DNA from: Fimbriimonas sp. | GTDB lineage: Bacteria; Armatimonadota; Fimbriimonadia; Fimbriimonadales; Fimbriimonadaceae | Length of the DNA stretch: 64,000 nt | Assembly: GCA_031292555.1 (NCBI GenBank) | Contig: JARLGV010000022.1 | Span: forward strand, 107,871 to 171,870 | Reading direction: 5' to 3' | In this document: positions 26,485 through 35,679 of the stretch, in pieces | Numbering within the stretch: position 1 is the first letter of the stretch | Layout: each line of letters begins with the position of its first letter | Translations under genes and position numbers: made by a program | The notes under the pieces: generated by a model | Databases searched by the model: none | The model's input: only the letters and a program-made list of their open reading frames with translations | What the model was told of the DNA's origin: nothing

Positions 26485-27644
26485 TTTCAATACTCGCCGC
26501 ATATCTGCTGTCTCAGGCCGGATCGCTGTTTAGAAGCGAATTTCCCCATCCGACCGGTCGCAACGGCTTCGAAGAGTATTTACAAGCTGCGGATTTATTG
26601 AACGGAAGAGAATACAAGGAGTTCAAGGCTGCCGCCGCAAAACTGGGATCGACTGGAACGCTTGCCACCGACCGTCAGGAGATTGCCCAATTCGGCAAGG
26701 CTCTTAGGCTTCTTTGGGCAGGTAATGCAAAGGCGGCATCTCGAGGATCGATAGGTCTGTCCGTTGATCCCTCCGCCTTTGGCGACCTCACGACCCTGGC
26801 AATACACGGGGCATACATTGCCTACGCCGACGGCAATTGGAAATCGGGTAGCGATCAGTTGCTGGAGTTACTGACATTCGGAGACAGCATCTCTAGACTG
26901 GGCACTAATTCACTTAGGATCGGATCGTCTATCTCCGAAAGGGCGATAGAGGAGCTCAATCGTCAGCGATCTCGCTGGTCGATCGACGATTGCGACCGGA
27001 TCGGACACTTTGTCGATCGACTTCTCGGCCTCCCTTCGTCGATCTCCGCAGCCATTGAATACGATCGGGTGCTTGTCGCTGCCAATGTCGCGTCGATGAT
27101 CGCAGGCACAACCAAACTGTCCGAAGAACAAGCAGGTACGCCAGTCGGCCTGGAGACGATCCGAAAATTAAACGGTCTCGGACCCAGTGAACGCCAATCG
27201 CTGGGTGCCCTCGTCACCGCGCGTCTGAATCGCATATTCGGTGCTTTGGGAGCCAGATTCAGGGGCACTGAGAGAGGCTGGGATTCAACTCCTGCCATCC
27301 CCGGTGAAGCCGCCCTGTCTGCGCCATTCAAGTCGGCGGATGAGCTCGCTCGTGCGATATGCGAAGACGGTGAACCGCAATCGGAGACAATCGACGCCGG
27401 ACTGCGGCTTCGAGCTCAACTCCGGATGCTTCGTCTTCAGGCGCGGATCCAAGAATACAGATGGCGAAACGGGAAACTTCCGGATCGCATTGAAGATGCT
27501 GCGTCCGGACTTGAACTCCAAGACCCGCTATCGGGCAAGCAGTTTCATTTCGACGTACCCAAAGACCAGATCTATCGATTGTATAGCGACGGCAACGCTT
27601 CGCTGGGGCCCATTGTGTTTTCCGAACGATCACTTGGGGGCTGA
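26481..27644 (+). CDS. Exported protein of unknown function, tandem paralog 2
   Basis: GTG 26481 overlaps the stop of paralog 1 (GTGA), so both are made together. The start ISILAAYLLSQAGSLF is a hydrophobic leader. It aligns with paralog 1 at the N-terminal FPxPxGxNGxEEY motif, an AIHGAYI segment, and a C-terminal LRMLRLQARIQEYRWRNGKLPDRIE block, with a tail that ends RLYSDGNASLGP where paralog 1 has RIYSKGWNQTG. 387 residues, about 50 shorter in the middle. Function unknown; the duplication with joint translation suggests a heteromeric pair. Confidence 0.7.
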   Translation: MISILAAYLLSQAGSLFRSEFPHPTGRNGFEEYLQAADLLNGREYKEFKAAAAKLGSTGTLATDRQEIAQFGKALRLLWAGNAKAASRGSIGLSVDPSAFGDLTTLAIHGAYIAYADGNWKSGSDQLLELLTFGDSISRLGTNSLRIGSSISERAIEELNRQRSRWSIDDCDRIGHFVDRLLGLPSSISAAIEYDRVLVAANVASMIAGTTKLSEEQAGTPVGLETIRKLNGLGPSERQSLGALVTARLNRIFGALGARFRGTERGWDSTPAIPGEAALSAPFKSADELARAICEDGEPQSETIDAGLRLRAQLRMLRLQARIQEYRWRNGKLPDRIEDAASGLELQDPLSGKQFHFDVPKDQIYRLYSDGNASLGPIVFSERSLGG

Positions 27645-27651
27645 GTCCCCC

Positions 27652-28314
27652 CTATTTCTTCCTGACGATCGATACTCCGTCTCCGATTGGGATCAAGCAC
27701 GCTTCGACGCGGTCGTCTTCGTGGACGAAAGCGTTCAGTTCCCGCAGCGCGGTTGTTTCAGGATCGACATGGTTGGGATCGGCGATTCTCCCGCTCCAAA
27801 GCACGTTGTCCATGAGGAGGAGGCCATTTGGCCTGAGCAACTCCAAGACGCGATGATAGTAGTTCAGGTAGTTCGGCTTGTCGGCATCGATGAAGGCGAA
27901 GTCAAACGACCCGCGGTGGCCGTCGGCGAGCAGGGCATCCAGCGTTTCGACGGCAGGTGCAAGATGGAGTTGGATCTTGTCGGTAACGCCTGCTTCTTCC
28001 CAATAGCGGCGGGCCATGCCGGTGTACTCCTCATTTACGTCGAGTGCCACCAGGATGCCGTCCGGGGGAAGCGCCATGGCCACCGAAAGCGAGCTGTAGC
28101 CAGTGAACACACCCACCTCCAAGCAACGCTTTGCACCAATCAGCTTGGTCAGAATGCCCATGAGGACGCCTTGGTCAGGGCCGATCTGCATTCCGGCGCT
28201 CTTGAGGAGACTGGTTTCTTCTCGAAGGCGCCGCAGGATATCCGGTTCGTGGACCCAGTTCTCGGCGACATAGCCCTTGAGGGCATCGGGGATTAGGAAC
28301 GATTTAACGAGCAT
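27652..28314 (-). CDS. O-methyltransferase, caffeoyl-CoA OMT family
   Basis: An S-adenosylmethionine-dependent Rossmann methyltransferase of 220 residues. Motif I EVGVFTGYSSLSVA near residue 66, motif II Asp in LVALDVNEEYTG, then FIDADKPNY (metal-binding Asp of this cation-dependent family) near 140, and LLLMDNVLWSG near 163 (second metal Asp, Asn). These are the hallmarks of the caffeoyl-CoA/catechol OMT group (PF01596). Substrate unknown; bacterial members often act on catechols or flavonoid-like compounds. It ends 7 bases from the convergent paralog 2 and starts 21 bases after the smc gene. Confidence 0.9.
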   Translation of the reverse strand: MLVKSFLIPDALKGYVAENWVHEPDILRRLREETSLLKSAGMQIGPDQGVLMGILTKLIGAKRCLEVGVFTGYSSLSVAMALPPDGILVALDVNEEYTGMARRYWEEAGVTDKIQLHLAPAVETLDALLADGHRGSFDFAFIDADKPNYLNYYHRVLELLRPNGLLLMDNVLWSGRIADPNHVDPETTALRELNAFVHEDDRVEACLIPIGDGVSIVRKK

Positions 28315-28335
28315 GGGACTTGGTATGGAGGTGCG

Positions 28336-31300
28336 CTAGGCGGCGTTGTCGGGTTCGATGTTCTGAGGCGTGTTTCCTGAGATCTTAGTGGGTAGAAGCA
28401 TCGATATGCCGGGTTCCTGCATGGAAACACCCAGCCAGACTGGCGCCGATTGAATGGTCGTGGGATTGTGGGTAATCACAATGAACTGCGAGCTATCGGT
28501 GAATTCGTGGAGCATCTTGGCAAAGCGCTCGACATTGCTCCCATCCATGGGAGCGTCGACCTCGTCCAAAACGACAAGTGGGGAAGGCTTTACCTTCAGA
28601 AGCGCAAACAGGAAGGCAGATGCACATATTGCACGCTCGCCTCCGCTCAGTAGAGCCAGCGGCTGTCTCTTCTTGCCCGGGAGCGTGATTTCGAGATCGA
28701 TGCCGCTTTCCAGAACGTGCTCGGGGTCAGACAAGGCCATGTTGCCCTCGCCGCCTCCAAACAACTTCTGAAACATCTCCGAAAAGGCAACACGGACTTG
28801 GCTGAACGTCGTCACGAAGCGATCCTTCGTGTGTTTGTCCAGTTCCGCGATCGTCGCCTCGACTTGCGTTATACCGGACAGACAGTCGTCCCGCTGGCTG
28901 GAGAGCTCTTCGACCCGCCCTGTGATCCTCTGATAGGTTTCAATCGCTCCGACGTTTACCGGACCGAGCGAACGAATCTCCCGGCGAAGCCGGTTGACAA
29001 CCGTAACGGCGTCTTTGGGAACCTCGTGTTGTCCCTCTTGGGCGAATGCGTCCTCTTCAGTAAGCTCGTATTCCTCGTACAAGCGCTGCAAGGCATTTGC
29101 CCGGCGCGATTCGGCGCGTGCTCGGTTGAGTTCGGCTTGGTGGGCGGCATCGCTGATTGCGGTGGCATTGGCCCGTGCCTCCTTTGCCTCCTCGCTCTGT
29201 TGAAGGCTCTTTTCCAGCAGTTCTAGCTTTGAATGCTGGAGCTTTTCCAGTCGGCGCTCGGCGTCGGTTTTGGCCCTCTCGGCTTCGGCAAGTCGCTCCT
29301 TCATGTTTGTGGTTTCGGCGTGGATCTTCTTGCGCTCAGGTTCCAGGTTCTGGAGCCGCACTATACGGTGCTCCTCGGTTTCCTGATATCGATGCAACCG
29401 ATTCTTTCCGGTATAGAGGCGCGACTGAGCTTGAGCCAACCGGAACTCCGCCTCCCGCAACCGTGCCTCTGCTTGTTCTGCGTCTGCCGATTTTGCGGCA
29501 AGGGACTTAAGCGCTTCGTCACGTCGTCGTTCGATCGAGGGGATATCGACGTCCTGCTCAGCTCCCGCCTGTACCTGATCGAGATGGGCAAGCTCGTTCG
29601 TGAGGCGTTCTCTGGCTTTCTGAGTGCTCTTGAGTTCGTCGGAAAGGGACTGAAGGAACGTTCGGGCGTCGGTTACCTCCTCTTGTTCGGATGCCACGTT
29701 CTTTCGATGGGACGCTGCTTGGGTATCCGCTTCCTGGATCGCTCGACTACGTGCGGCGCTTCGCTTGTCGTACTCTCCGATAACCTTCTCAAGTCGCTTG
29801 ATTTCGGCGGTGATCTCGGCCAAGTCGGCCTTTCGTTGGACGAGTCCGTAACCCTGTCTGGCCTGCTGTCCTCCGGTGACGGCTCCGCTGCTGTGCACCA
29901 CCTCGCCATCCAGGGTCACCAATCGTCCCCAGCCCTGAGTCTTGGCGTGCTGAAGGGCCACATCGATGTCTTCGACGATCACTACGCGTCCCAGAAGGCT
30001 GTCGATTACGGGGCGATGGCGTGGCGAACATTGGACCAGTTCGCTTGCGCGCCCGACAATCCCTCTTTGGCCGACCAATCGTCGTAGTTCCATACTTGGC
30101 TCGGAGGGCCGCATCAGCGGAATCGGTTGGAAGGTGGCTCGACCGGCTCGGTGCTGCTTGAGCCATTCAATCGCGGTCTTCGCGTCTTGCTGGTCGTTGA
30201 CGATGAGGTCGTTGGAGGACGCGCCAAGAGCGGTTTCGATTGCGAGAGCCAAATCCTTCTCGACTTCAACTGCCGATCCGACCGGCGTGTACTCAGCCTT
30301 GAGAATGCCCCTCTCAGCGGCTTCAAGCACGGCTCGTGCCCCTTGATTGATTCCCTCGTGCGTGTCGATCGTGGCTTCAATCCCGCGCTGCTTGCCTTCC
30401 AGCGCGGCCTTCTCGGTTACCGAGCGGCGAACTGCTTGGGCATCTGCTTCCTCTTCCTTCCGGATCGCAAGCATCTGAGTCTCTAGCTCTTTGACTTTAC
30501 TTAGCCACTTTTGCGATCTGGATGCCAGGTCGTCGTAAGCATCTTGTGCCTCCGACACGCCCTGGGACAGTTCGGGCAGGGAATCGTCGATCCCCTTGAT
30601 CTCACGGTGAATCTGCTTCCGCCGTTCCGTCCGGTGGGCAAGCTCAGCTTCCGATTTTAGCCACTGCGCATGCGCCTGGCGAGCGTTGGACAATTCCTTT
30701 TCGATAAGGTCCAGGCCCCTGCGCAAGCCTTCCGCTTCGGTTCCGACTCCGGATAGCTCCTTGCGCAGTTCGTCGAGGGCTGCTCTATCTGCCTCCTCTT
30801 CAAGGATGAGGGCGGCGACCTCGGCTTCGGTATCGGCAAGACGAGTTTCGCTCTCTTTTCCGTCGTCTGCCAGCGCCTTCTCTTGGTCGTCCAAGCCAAC
30901 AAGCCTCTGTTCGAGTACGCGTAGACTCGCCAGCGCACGTTCCAAGGTCGTCAGGGCGGACTGCTGAGTCGACCGGATCTCGTCCATCTCCTGCTCGACT
31001 TCTGAAATCTTGGCAGCGGTACGGCGCGCCTCGACGTCCAAGACCTCGGCACGTCCCAGTTCCTCTCGCATTTTGCGCGTCGAATCCTGGACATGCTTCT
31101 CAAGCTGAGTCACTTCGCGAACAGCCTTGATCGCTTCGTCGATAAGCAGTCCGATCTCGACTTCCCGCAAAGCATCGCTAAGTGCGTTGTATCGGATCGC
31201 AAGCTCTGCTTCTTGCTGCAACGGCCCAATCTGGGCCTCTAACTCGGTGAGGATGCCGGACACATGGGTGAGGTGCTCGAGCGCCTGAGCCAAACGACGT

Positions 31301-31833
31301 TGACTTTCGATCTTCCTTACGCGGTAGCGCTGAACCCCAGCTGCCTCATCGATCCATCCACGCCGATCCTCCGCCGATGCCGATAGGGCTGCATCAATCT
31401 CCTTTTGTCCCACAATCGCGTAGCCTGCGCGACCCAAGCCGGAGTCGGCGAGGAGATCGTAGATGTCTCGTAGGCGGCAGTTCTGACGGTTGATCGCGTA
31501 TTCGCTATCGCCGGAGCGGGTCAGCCGTCGCGAAATGGACACCTCAGGTGTATCGATCGGCAGAGCTCCGTCTTCGTTGTCGAAGAACAAGCTGACTTCC
31601 GCGTAGCCGACCGCCTTCCGTCGAGGGGTTCCGCTGAAGATCACGTCTTGGTTGGATTGGGCGCGCAGATTTCGAGCGTTACCTTCACCCAGACCCCACA
31701 GAATCGCATCGACAAGGTTCGATTTGCCGCAGCCGTTAGGCCCGACAACCGCAATGACCCCGCCATCGAGGTTGAACTCGGTTCGGTCGGCGAAGGTCTT
31801 GAACCCAAACAAGCGGACGCGCTTCAGTCGCAT
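28336..31833 (-). CDS. smc: Chromosome segregation protein SMC
   Basis: SMC ATPase that compacts and separates chromosomes with ScpA and ScpB (not in this window). ATG 31833 begins at the family N terminus (MRLKRVRLFGFKTFADR); 30 upstream residues are discarded. Walker A GPNGCGKSN at 31-39, long heptad coiled coil, hinge about 515-655 (VGSAVEVEKDLALAIETALG onward, then TGGQQARQG), second coiled coil, signature LSGGERA near 1061, Walker B VVLDEVDAP near 1087 and a D-loop after it. 1165 residues is normal. It shares a divergent 103-base gap with the NTF2-like gene. Confidence 0.95.
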   Translation of the reverse strand: MRLKRVRLFGFKTFADRTEFNLDGGVIAVVGPNGCGKSNLVDAILWGLGEGNARNLRAQSNQDVIFSGTPRRKAVGYAEVSLFFDNEDGALPIDTPEVSISRRLTRSGDSEYAINRQNCRLRDIYDLLADSGLGRAGYAIVGQKEIDAALSASAEDRRGWIDEAAGVQRYRVRKIESQRRLAQALEHLTHVSGILTELEAQIGPLQQEAELAIRYNALSDALREVEIGLLIDEAIKAVREVTQLEKHVQDSTRKMREELGRAEVLDVEARRTAAKISEVEQEMDEIRSTQQSALTTLERALASLRVLEQRLVGLDDQEKALADDGKESETRLADTEAEVAALILEEEADRAALDELRKELSGVGTEAEGLRRGLDLIEKELSNARQAHAQWLKSEAELAHRTERRKQIHREIKGIDDSLPELSQGVSEAQDAYDDLASRSQKWLSKVKELETQMLAIRKEEEADAQAVRRSVTEKAALEGKQRGIEATIDTHEGINQGARAVLEAAERGILKAEYTPVGSAVEVEKDLALAIETALGASSNDLIVNDQQDAKTAIEWLKQHRAGRATFQPIPLMRPSEPSMELRRLVGQRGIVGRASELVQCSPRHRPVIDSLLGRVVIVEDIDVALQHAKTQGWGRLVTLDGEVVHSSGAVTGGQQARQGYGLVQRKADLAEITAEIKRLEKVIGEYDKRSAARSRAIQEADTQAASHRKNVASEQEEVTDARTFLQSLSDELKSTQKARERLTNELAHLDQVQAGAEQDVDIPSIERRRDEALKSLAAKSADAEQAEARLREAEFRLAQAQSRLYTGKNRLHRYQETEEHRIVRLQNLEPERKKIHAETTNMKERLAEAERAKTDAERRLEKLQHSKLELLEKSLQQSEEAKEARANATAISDAAHQAELNRARAESRRANALQRLYEEYELTEEDAFAQEGQHEVPKDAVTVVNRLRREIRSLGPVNVGAIETYQRITGRVEELSSQRDDCLSGITQVEATIAELDKHTKDRFVTTFSQVRVAFSEMFQKLFGGGEGNMALSDPEHVLESGIDLEITLPGKKRQPLALLSGGERAICASAFLFALLKVKPSPLVVLDEVDAPMDGSNVERFAKMLHEFTDSSQFIVITHNPTTIQSAPVWLGVSMQEPGISMLLPTKISGNTPQNIEPDNAA

Positions 31834-31936
31834 GCTATCGAAGAGCCAACAGAATACTTGGAAAGCGCGTCGGATGGGTGTTCGGGATGCCCTCGTGTGA
31901 CGCATTGAGCAAATCGGAATCATGCCACACTAGGCA

Positions 31937-32413
31937 ATGACCGGCACGTCATTGGCTTCGCTTATCGCGATTATCTTGGTGTCATCCGTTCCGTTGCCCA
32001 AAGAGGTTATCGCCGCAAAATATAAGCAGTTCAACGCGATCTATTTGAAGGGAAACCGGACGGCCATGGATGCGTGGATCAAAGGCAACTGCCTCACCGG
32101 ATTCGCCTATACGTCCTATCACAAGACGAAGTACAGTCGGGATGGGTTTAGGGCCAGCATCCTCCAAGATATGGCGAACACTTCAAAGGTCATCCAATCG
32201 ACATTGGTCGTTCGTCAAGTCCAGAAGCAAGGCACGGCGCAGTCGGCCATCATCGCTTCGGAGTTCAAGGGTAACGTCGTAATCGATTCCCGAAGATTCG
32301 TACTCACCGACAAGAGCGTGGACACCGATACATGGGTCCAGGTTGGAAAGGACTGGAAACTGAAGCAGCGGGTCGAAGTCAATGAGGATATGCAACTTCA
32401 ACCGGACGACTGA
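31937..32413 (+). CDS. Small secreted NTF2/SnoaL-like protein
   Basis: A 158-residue protein with a hydrophobic leader (SLASLIAIILVSS) and the pattern of NTF2-like/DUF4440 folds: helical start (VIAAKYKQFNAIYLKGN), then strands and a terminal DTWVQVGKDWKLKQRVEV strand pair. The next gene is a paralog with the same DTWVKSGSSYKLKI ending. No catalytic residues are visible. Possible small-molecule binding or an inhibitor role; unproven. Confidence 0.6.
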   Translation: MTGTSLASLIAIILVSSVPLPKEVIAAKYKQFNAIYLKGNRTAMDAWIKGNCLTGFAYTSYHKTKYSRDGFRASILQDMANTSKVIQSTLVVRQVQKQGTAQSAIIASEFKGNVVIDSRRFVLTDKSVDTDTWVQVGKDWKLKQRVEVNEDMQLQPDD

Positions 32414-32448
32414 GGAAATCGGCCGGTCAGCGCAGTAGGATAATGGAG

Positions 32449-32949
32449 ATGAAAACGGTAGCGTGCATTGCATACGCGGTTCTGGCGGTCGCCTCCGCCA
32501 CTGCCCAAAGTTCCCCAAAGAGCGCACTGACTCCTATCTATGACAAGATGGACTCCCTTGGCATGAAGAAAGACATTGCCGGGATGGTTAGCTTTACGAC
32601 CAAGATCTGTACTAAGGACTGCGTGTTCATTCAGAGCCCCGGGCAGAAGAAGAAGGTTTCAGAATTGCTGGCTGACATGAAGTCCCAGATGGCGATGATC
32701 GACAAGGTCGTCAGTTCGAAGACGCACATCGTAAGCACGACAGTCAAAGGCAGTACGGTGGTTGCCAAGGTCTCTTCGGTCATGGCGTTCACGACCGCAA
32801 AGGGACCGGACGGAAAGGTCCACCGATTCGACGTCCAGTCGGTCGACGAAGATACTTGGGTGAAGTCCGGCTCCTCGTACAAGCTCAAGATTTCCAGCAC
32901 TGTCAAGATGACGGTGAAGCAAGACGGCAAAGTCGTCAACGGAAGTTAG
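32449..32949 (+). CDS. Small secreted NTF2/SnoaL-like protein, paralog
   Basis: ATG 32449 is preferred over ATG 32443 because AGGA lies eight bases before it; the product then starts MKTVACIAYAVLAVASATAQ, a signal peptide. It shares length, fold pattern and the C-terminal DTWVKSGSSYKLKISSTVK with the gene upstream, so it is a tandem duplicate of about 166 residues. Rich in Lys and Val strands; no motif. Function unknown. Confidence 0.6.
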   Translation: MKTVACIAYAVLAVASATAQSSPKSALTPIYDKMDSLGMKKDIAGMVSFTTKICTKDCVFIQSPGQKKKVSELLADMKSQMAMIDKVVSSKTHIVSTTVKGSTVVAKVSSVMAFTTAKGPDGKVHRFDVQSVDEDTWVKSGSSYKLKISSTVKMTVKQDGKVVNGS

Positions 32950-33032
32950 GCGGATCGCAGGCCGCCAATCGGCCAGAACTACCCTAGCTGCCGGAAGACA
33001 TCGAGTCCCCAAAAACTCGGGCGTCCAGATGC

Positions 33033-33038
33033 TAGAAT
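33033..33038 (+). promoter_or_regulatory. -10 element TAGAAT of nagA
   Basis: TAGAAT predicts a transcript start near 33045, giving a leader of about 35 bases that contains the hairpin listed next. No -35 match is seen. Confidence 0.45.
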
Positions 33039-33042
33039 GAAC

Positions 33043-33067
33043 TTGCGGTTCCAAACAGGAGCCGCAA
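33043..33067 (+). promoter_or_regulatory. Leader hairpin upstream of nagA, pairs with AGGAG
   Basis: TTGCGGTTCC (33043-33052) pairs with GGAGCCGCAA (33058-33067), ten pairs including one G-U wobble, loop AAACA. The only AGGAG in the leader (33057-33061) sits in the loop and 3' arm. It is 18 bases from the ATG, so its role as ribosome site is doubtful, and a protective or regulatory hairpin is the alternative. No T tract follows, so it is not a terminator. Confidence 0.5.
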
Positions 33068-33079
33068 GCAAAACCAGTC

Positions 33080-34123
33080 ATGAACGCATATCTAATGCTG
33101 GGTCCGGACGGCATCGCCCCGGCTACAGCACGGTTCTCGTCCAACGAATTGACGACCGCCCCTTGCGACGGAACTCCCGACACATTTCTCATCCCCGGGT
33201 TCGTCGACCAACACATTCACGGCGCCTTCAAGGTCGACTTCATGAGCGCAACTGCGCCGGAGATGAAAGATCTTTGCGCCGGTCTTCGAGAGAAGGGTTA
33301 CGAGTATTTCCTTCCGAGCACGGTGACCGCATCGCCCGAAGCGGTGTTGCGGTCAGCAGACCTTGTTGTCGATCCGATGACGCCCGGATTTCACTTGGAA
33401 GGGCCTTTCATCAGCAAGGTATATCCGGGCGCCCAGCCTCCTGAGTTCATTGTTGAATCCCCTGCACCCGGCACGATCTGGGATCGCGTCCTGGATCACC
33501 CCAAGCTACGCTTGATAACGCTCGCACCGGAGATCCCCGGCGCGCTACCCCTGATCTCGCGTCTGACCGCGCGTGGCGTCCTCGTTAACTATGGCCACAC
33601 CAATGCCACTTACGCTGAACTTCAGGCCGGCGTGGCGGCGGGCCTGAACGGCGCCACCCACACATACAATGCGATGCGCCCCCTGCATCACCGCGAAGCG
33701 GGCGCCGTTGGCTTTGCCCTGAGCACCGACGAGGTCGACTGCGAGTTGATATACGATAGGGTCCACGTTTCGCGCGAGGCCGCGCGCCTGCTCATCAAGA
33801 TCAAGCCGAAGGACCATATCGTGGCAATTTCCGACGCGACGATGGCGGCTGGACTGCCCGAAGGAACGGAACTGAGCATGTGGCGACACCAGGTTGTCGT
33901 CGGCCCGGGTGATGTCCGTCTTGCGGATTCTGGCGCCCTGGCTGGAAGCACCATCACCCTTGCCGACGCCTTCAAGAACCTCTCCGAGGACTTCGGAGTC
34001 GAGATCGCGATCCGTGCTTGCTGTCTGAACGCGAGGCGAAGGCTTGGACTTACTGCACGGCCCAAGCTGTGGCTGGAAGTCGGGCCCGATTTCCGGCTCG
34101 TCCGGCAATTCAGTCTTCAATAG
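33080..34123 (+). CDS. nagA: N-acetylglucosamine-6-phosphate deacetylase
   Basis: It removes acetate from GlcNAc-6-phosphate, leading to glucosamine-6-phosphate. An amidohydrolase with metal motif QHIHG (45-48), substrate motif FHLEGPF near 105, NYGHTNA near 170, THTYNAM near 193 with the RPLHHR stretch after it, and SDATMAAGL near 252 (catalytic Asp). 347 residues is a little shorter than the 380 of E. coli. ATG 33080; the leader hairpin is a possible control. It is followed 42 bases later by the ROK/ASKHA kinase, and a BadF-type kinase and SIS proteins lie 9 kb on, together an amino-sugar set. Confidence 0.9.
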   Translation: MNAYLMLGPDGIAPATARFSSNELTTAPCDGTPDTFLIPGFVDQHIHGAFKVDFMSATAPEMKDLCAGLREKGYEYFLPSTVTASPEAVLRSADLVVDPMTPGFHLEGPFISKVYPGAQPPEFIVESPAPGTIWDRVLDHPKLRLITLAPEIPGALPLISRLTARGVLVNYGHTNATYAELQAGVAAGLNGATHTYNAMRPLHHREAGAVGFALSTDEVDCELIYDRVHVSREAARLLIKIKPKDHIVAISDATMAAGLPEGTELSMWRHQVVVGPGDVRLADSGALAGSTITLADAFKNLSEDFGVEIAIRACCLNARRRLGLTARPKLWLEVGPDFRLVRQFSLQ

Positions 34124-34165
34124 ACACAGGTAAGAACTCCCCAACACTAGCAACCAACCGTCTCC

Positions 34166-35542
34166 ATGAGCCAATCCAACGCCCCCAAATTCGTCCCTGC
34201 GCTTGATCCGGAGTTCCTTCCGGCAAGCCTGTTCAACCGCGAATATCTCAAGGCGGCAGCCGAAAGCGATGCGAGCGTCGAAGTCAAGTTTGTGCTTCGG
34301 CGACCCAACGGCCGGACTTCGGTGTTCGAAACTCGCATCTTGCCGGATGACGAGCGGACGCCGGTGTATGCAGAGAGATTACTGAAATCGCTCTTGTGGC
34401 TTAGGGGTGGGGTAGAGGTCTACATCGCGGGATGTGACAAGGTCGCCGAATACCTTGCCGCCCACTATGCGTCTCCCGGACCGCAGACATTCGATTGCGA
34501 ATTTCTGGGCGGACGGGTCTATCGGCAAGAGTTGACGATCAAGGCAATCTCGCTATCGGACGCGCCTGCCCCGAACGAGCTGTCGTCCGGCGTCGGGCGG
34601 CACTTGGATGGATGTCGAATTGGATTCGACCTCGGCGGCAGCGATCGAAAGTGCGCTGCTCTGATCGATGGCCAAATCGTGCACTCCGAGGAAGTCGTCT
34701 GGGATCCTTACTTCCAAGCTGATCCGGACTATCACCTTGAGGGCATACGCGATAGCCTCATGCGAGCGGCCGCGTATTTGCCTCGAGTGGATGCCATCGG
34801 CGGCAGTGCGGCGGGGGTCTACATCGAAAACGAGGTGCGGGCCGCATCGCTGTTCCGCGGCGTGTCGAACGAGTTATTCGACACGCGGGTTCGCCGCATG
34901 TTCCTCCAACTGAAGGACGAGTGGGGTGGCATACCGTTTATTGTCATTAACGATGGGGAAGTGGCCGCACTCGCCGCATCGATGTCGTTGGAACGGAACT
35001 CGGTGCTTGGCGTCGCCTTCGGCACCAGCCTTGCCGCCGGCTATGTCAACACGGTTGGCGGGATCACGGATTGGCTCAATGAGTTGGCGTTCGTGCCGGT
35101 CGACTATCGAAGGAATGCACCGGTAGACGAGTGGTCGAGAGATGTTGGCGTGGGTTCGCAGTACCTTACCCAGCAGGCAGTGGCGCGACTTTGCCCTCTT
35201 GCCGGCATCGACCTGCCAGACACGATGCCGTTCCCGGAGCGGCTAGTCGAGGTCCAGAAGCTGATGGCGGTCGACGATCCTCGGGCAAAGGTGATCTATG
35301 AAACGATCGGAGTCTATTTGGGCTACTCGGTAGCTCACTTCGCGTCCTTCTACGACCTTGGCACCGTCGAGCTTATGGGACGCGTTACGAGCGGAAAGGG
35401 CGGCGAGATCATCCTCGAGATCGCCAGGGAAGTCTTGGCAGCAGAATTCCCTGAGCAGGCTATCGAGATGAACTTGCCCAATGAAAAGAGCCGCCGTCAC
35501 GGTCAAGCCTTAGCCGCCGCAAGCCTGCCAGAAATAGCCTAG
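34166..35542 (+). CDS. ROK/ASKHA-type kinase-like protein with N-terminal extension
   Basis: Residues about 150-458 are an ASKHA sugar-kinase fold: phosphate loop 1 GFDLGGSDRK near 153, then DAIGGSAAGVYI near 210, NDGEVAALA near 268 (in place of ROK NDANAAALGE) and GTSLAAG near 288 (phosphate 2). The zinc motif of true ROK kinases is absent. The first 150 residues carry no known domain. The gene follows nagA by 42 bases and probably belongs to the same amino-sugar route, but the substrate is unknown. 458 residues, larger than a usual kinase of this type. Confidence 0.7.
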   Translation: MSQSNAPKFVPALDPEFLPASLFNREYLKAAAESDASVEVKFVLRRPNGRTSVFETRILPDDERTPVYAERLLKSLLWLRGGVEVYIAGCDKVAEYLAAHYASPGPQTFDCEFLGGRVYRQELTIKAISLSDAPAPNELSSGVGRHLDGCRIGFDLGGSDRKCAALIDGQIVHSEEVVWDPYFQADPDYHLEGIRDSLMRAAAYLPRVDAIGGSAAGVYIENEVRAASLFRGVSNELFDTRVRRMFLQLKDEWGGIPFIVINDGEVAALAASMSLERNSVLGVAFGTSLAAGYVNTVGGITDWLNELAFVPVDYRRNAPVDEWSRDVGVGSQYLTQQAVARLCPLAGIDLPDTMPFPERLVEVQKLMAVDDPRAKVIYETIGVYLGYSVAHFASFYDLGTVELMGRVTSGKGGEIILEIAREVLAAEFPEQAIEMNLPNEKSRRHGQALAAASLPEIA

Positions 35543-35679
35543 CGCGTAGCAAGAGCCGAGGGATGCCTGTCGACAACGTGACCAGAATTGGCACTCGATC
35601 GGCTAATCCGCTGGGCGATCTACCGCATATCGACTAGAGCAAATCACGATTCGCCTTATCGCCCGTCTCGAGTTCCACG

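Noticed and set aside
27241..28296. 351-codon plus-strand frame
   Set aside because: It is the antisense shadow of the O-methyltransferase and overlaps paralog 2 in another frame; no ribosome site or family.
29233..30087. 284-codon plus-strand frame
   Set aside because: Antisense to the coiled coil of SMC, Leu/Ser-rich as expected from reverse reading of coiled-coil codons.
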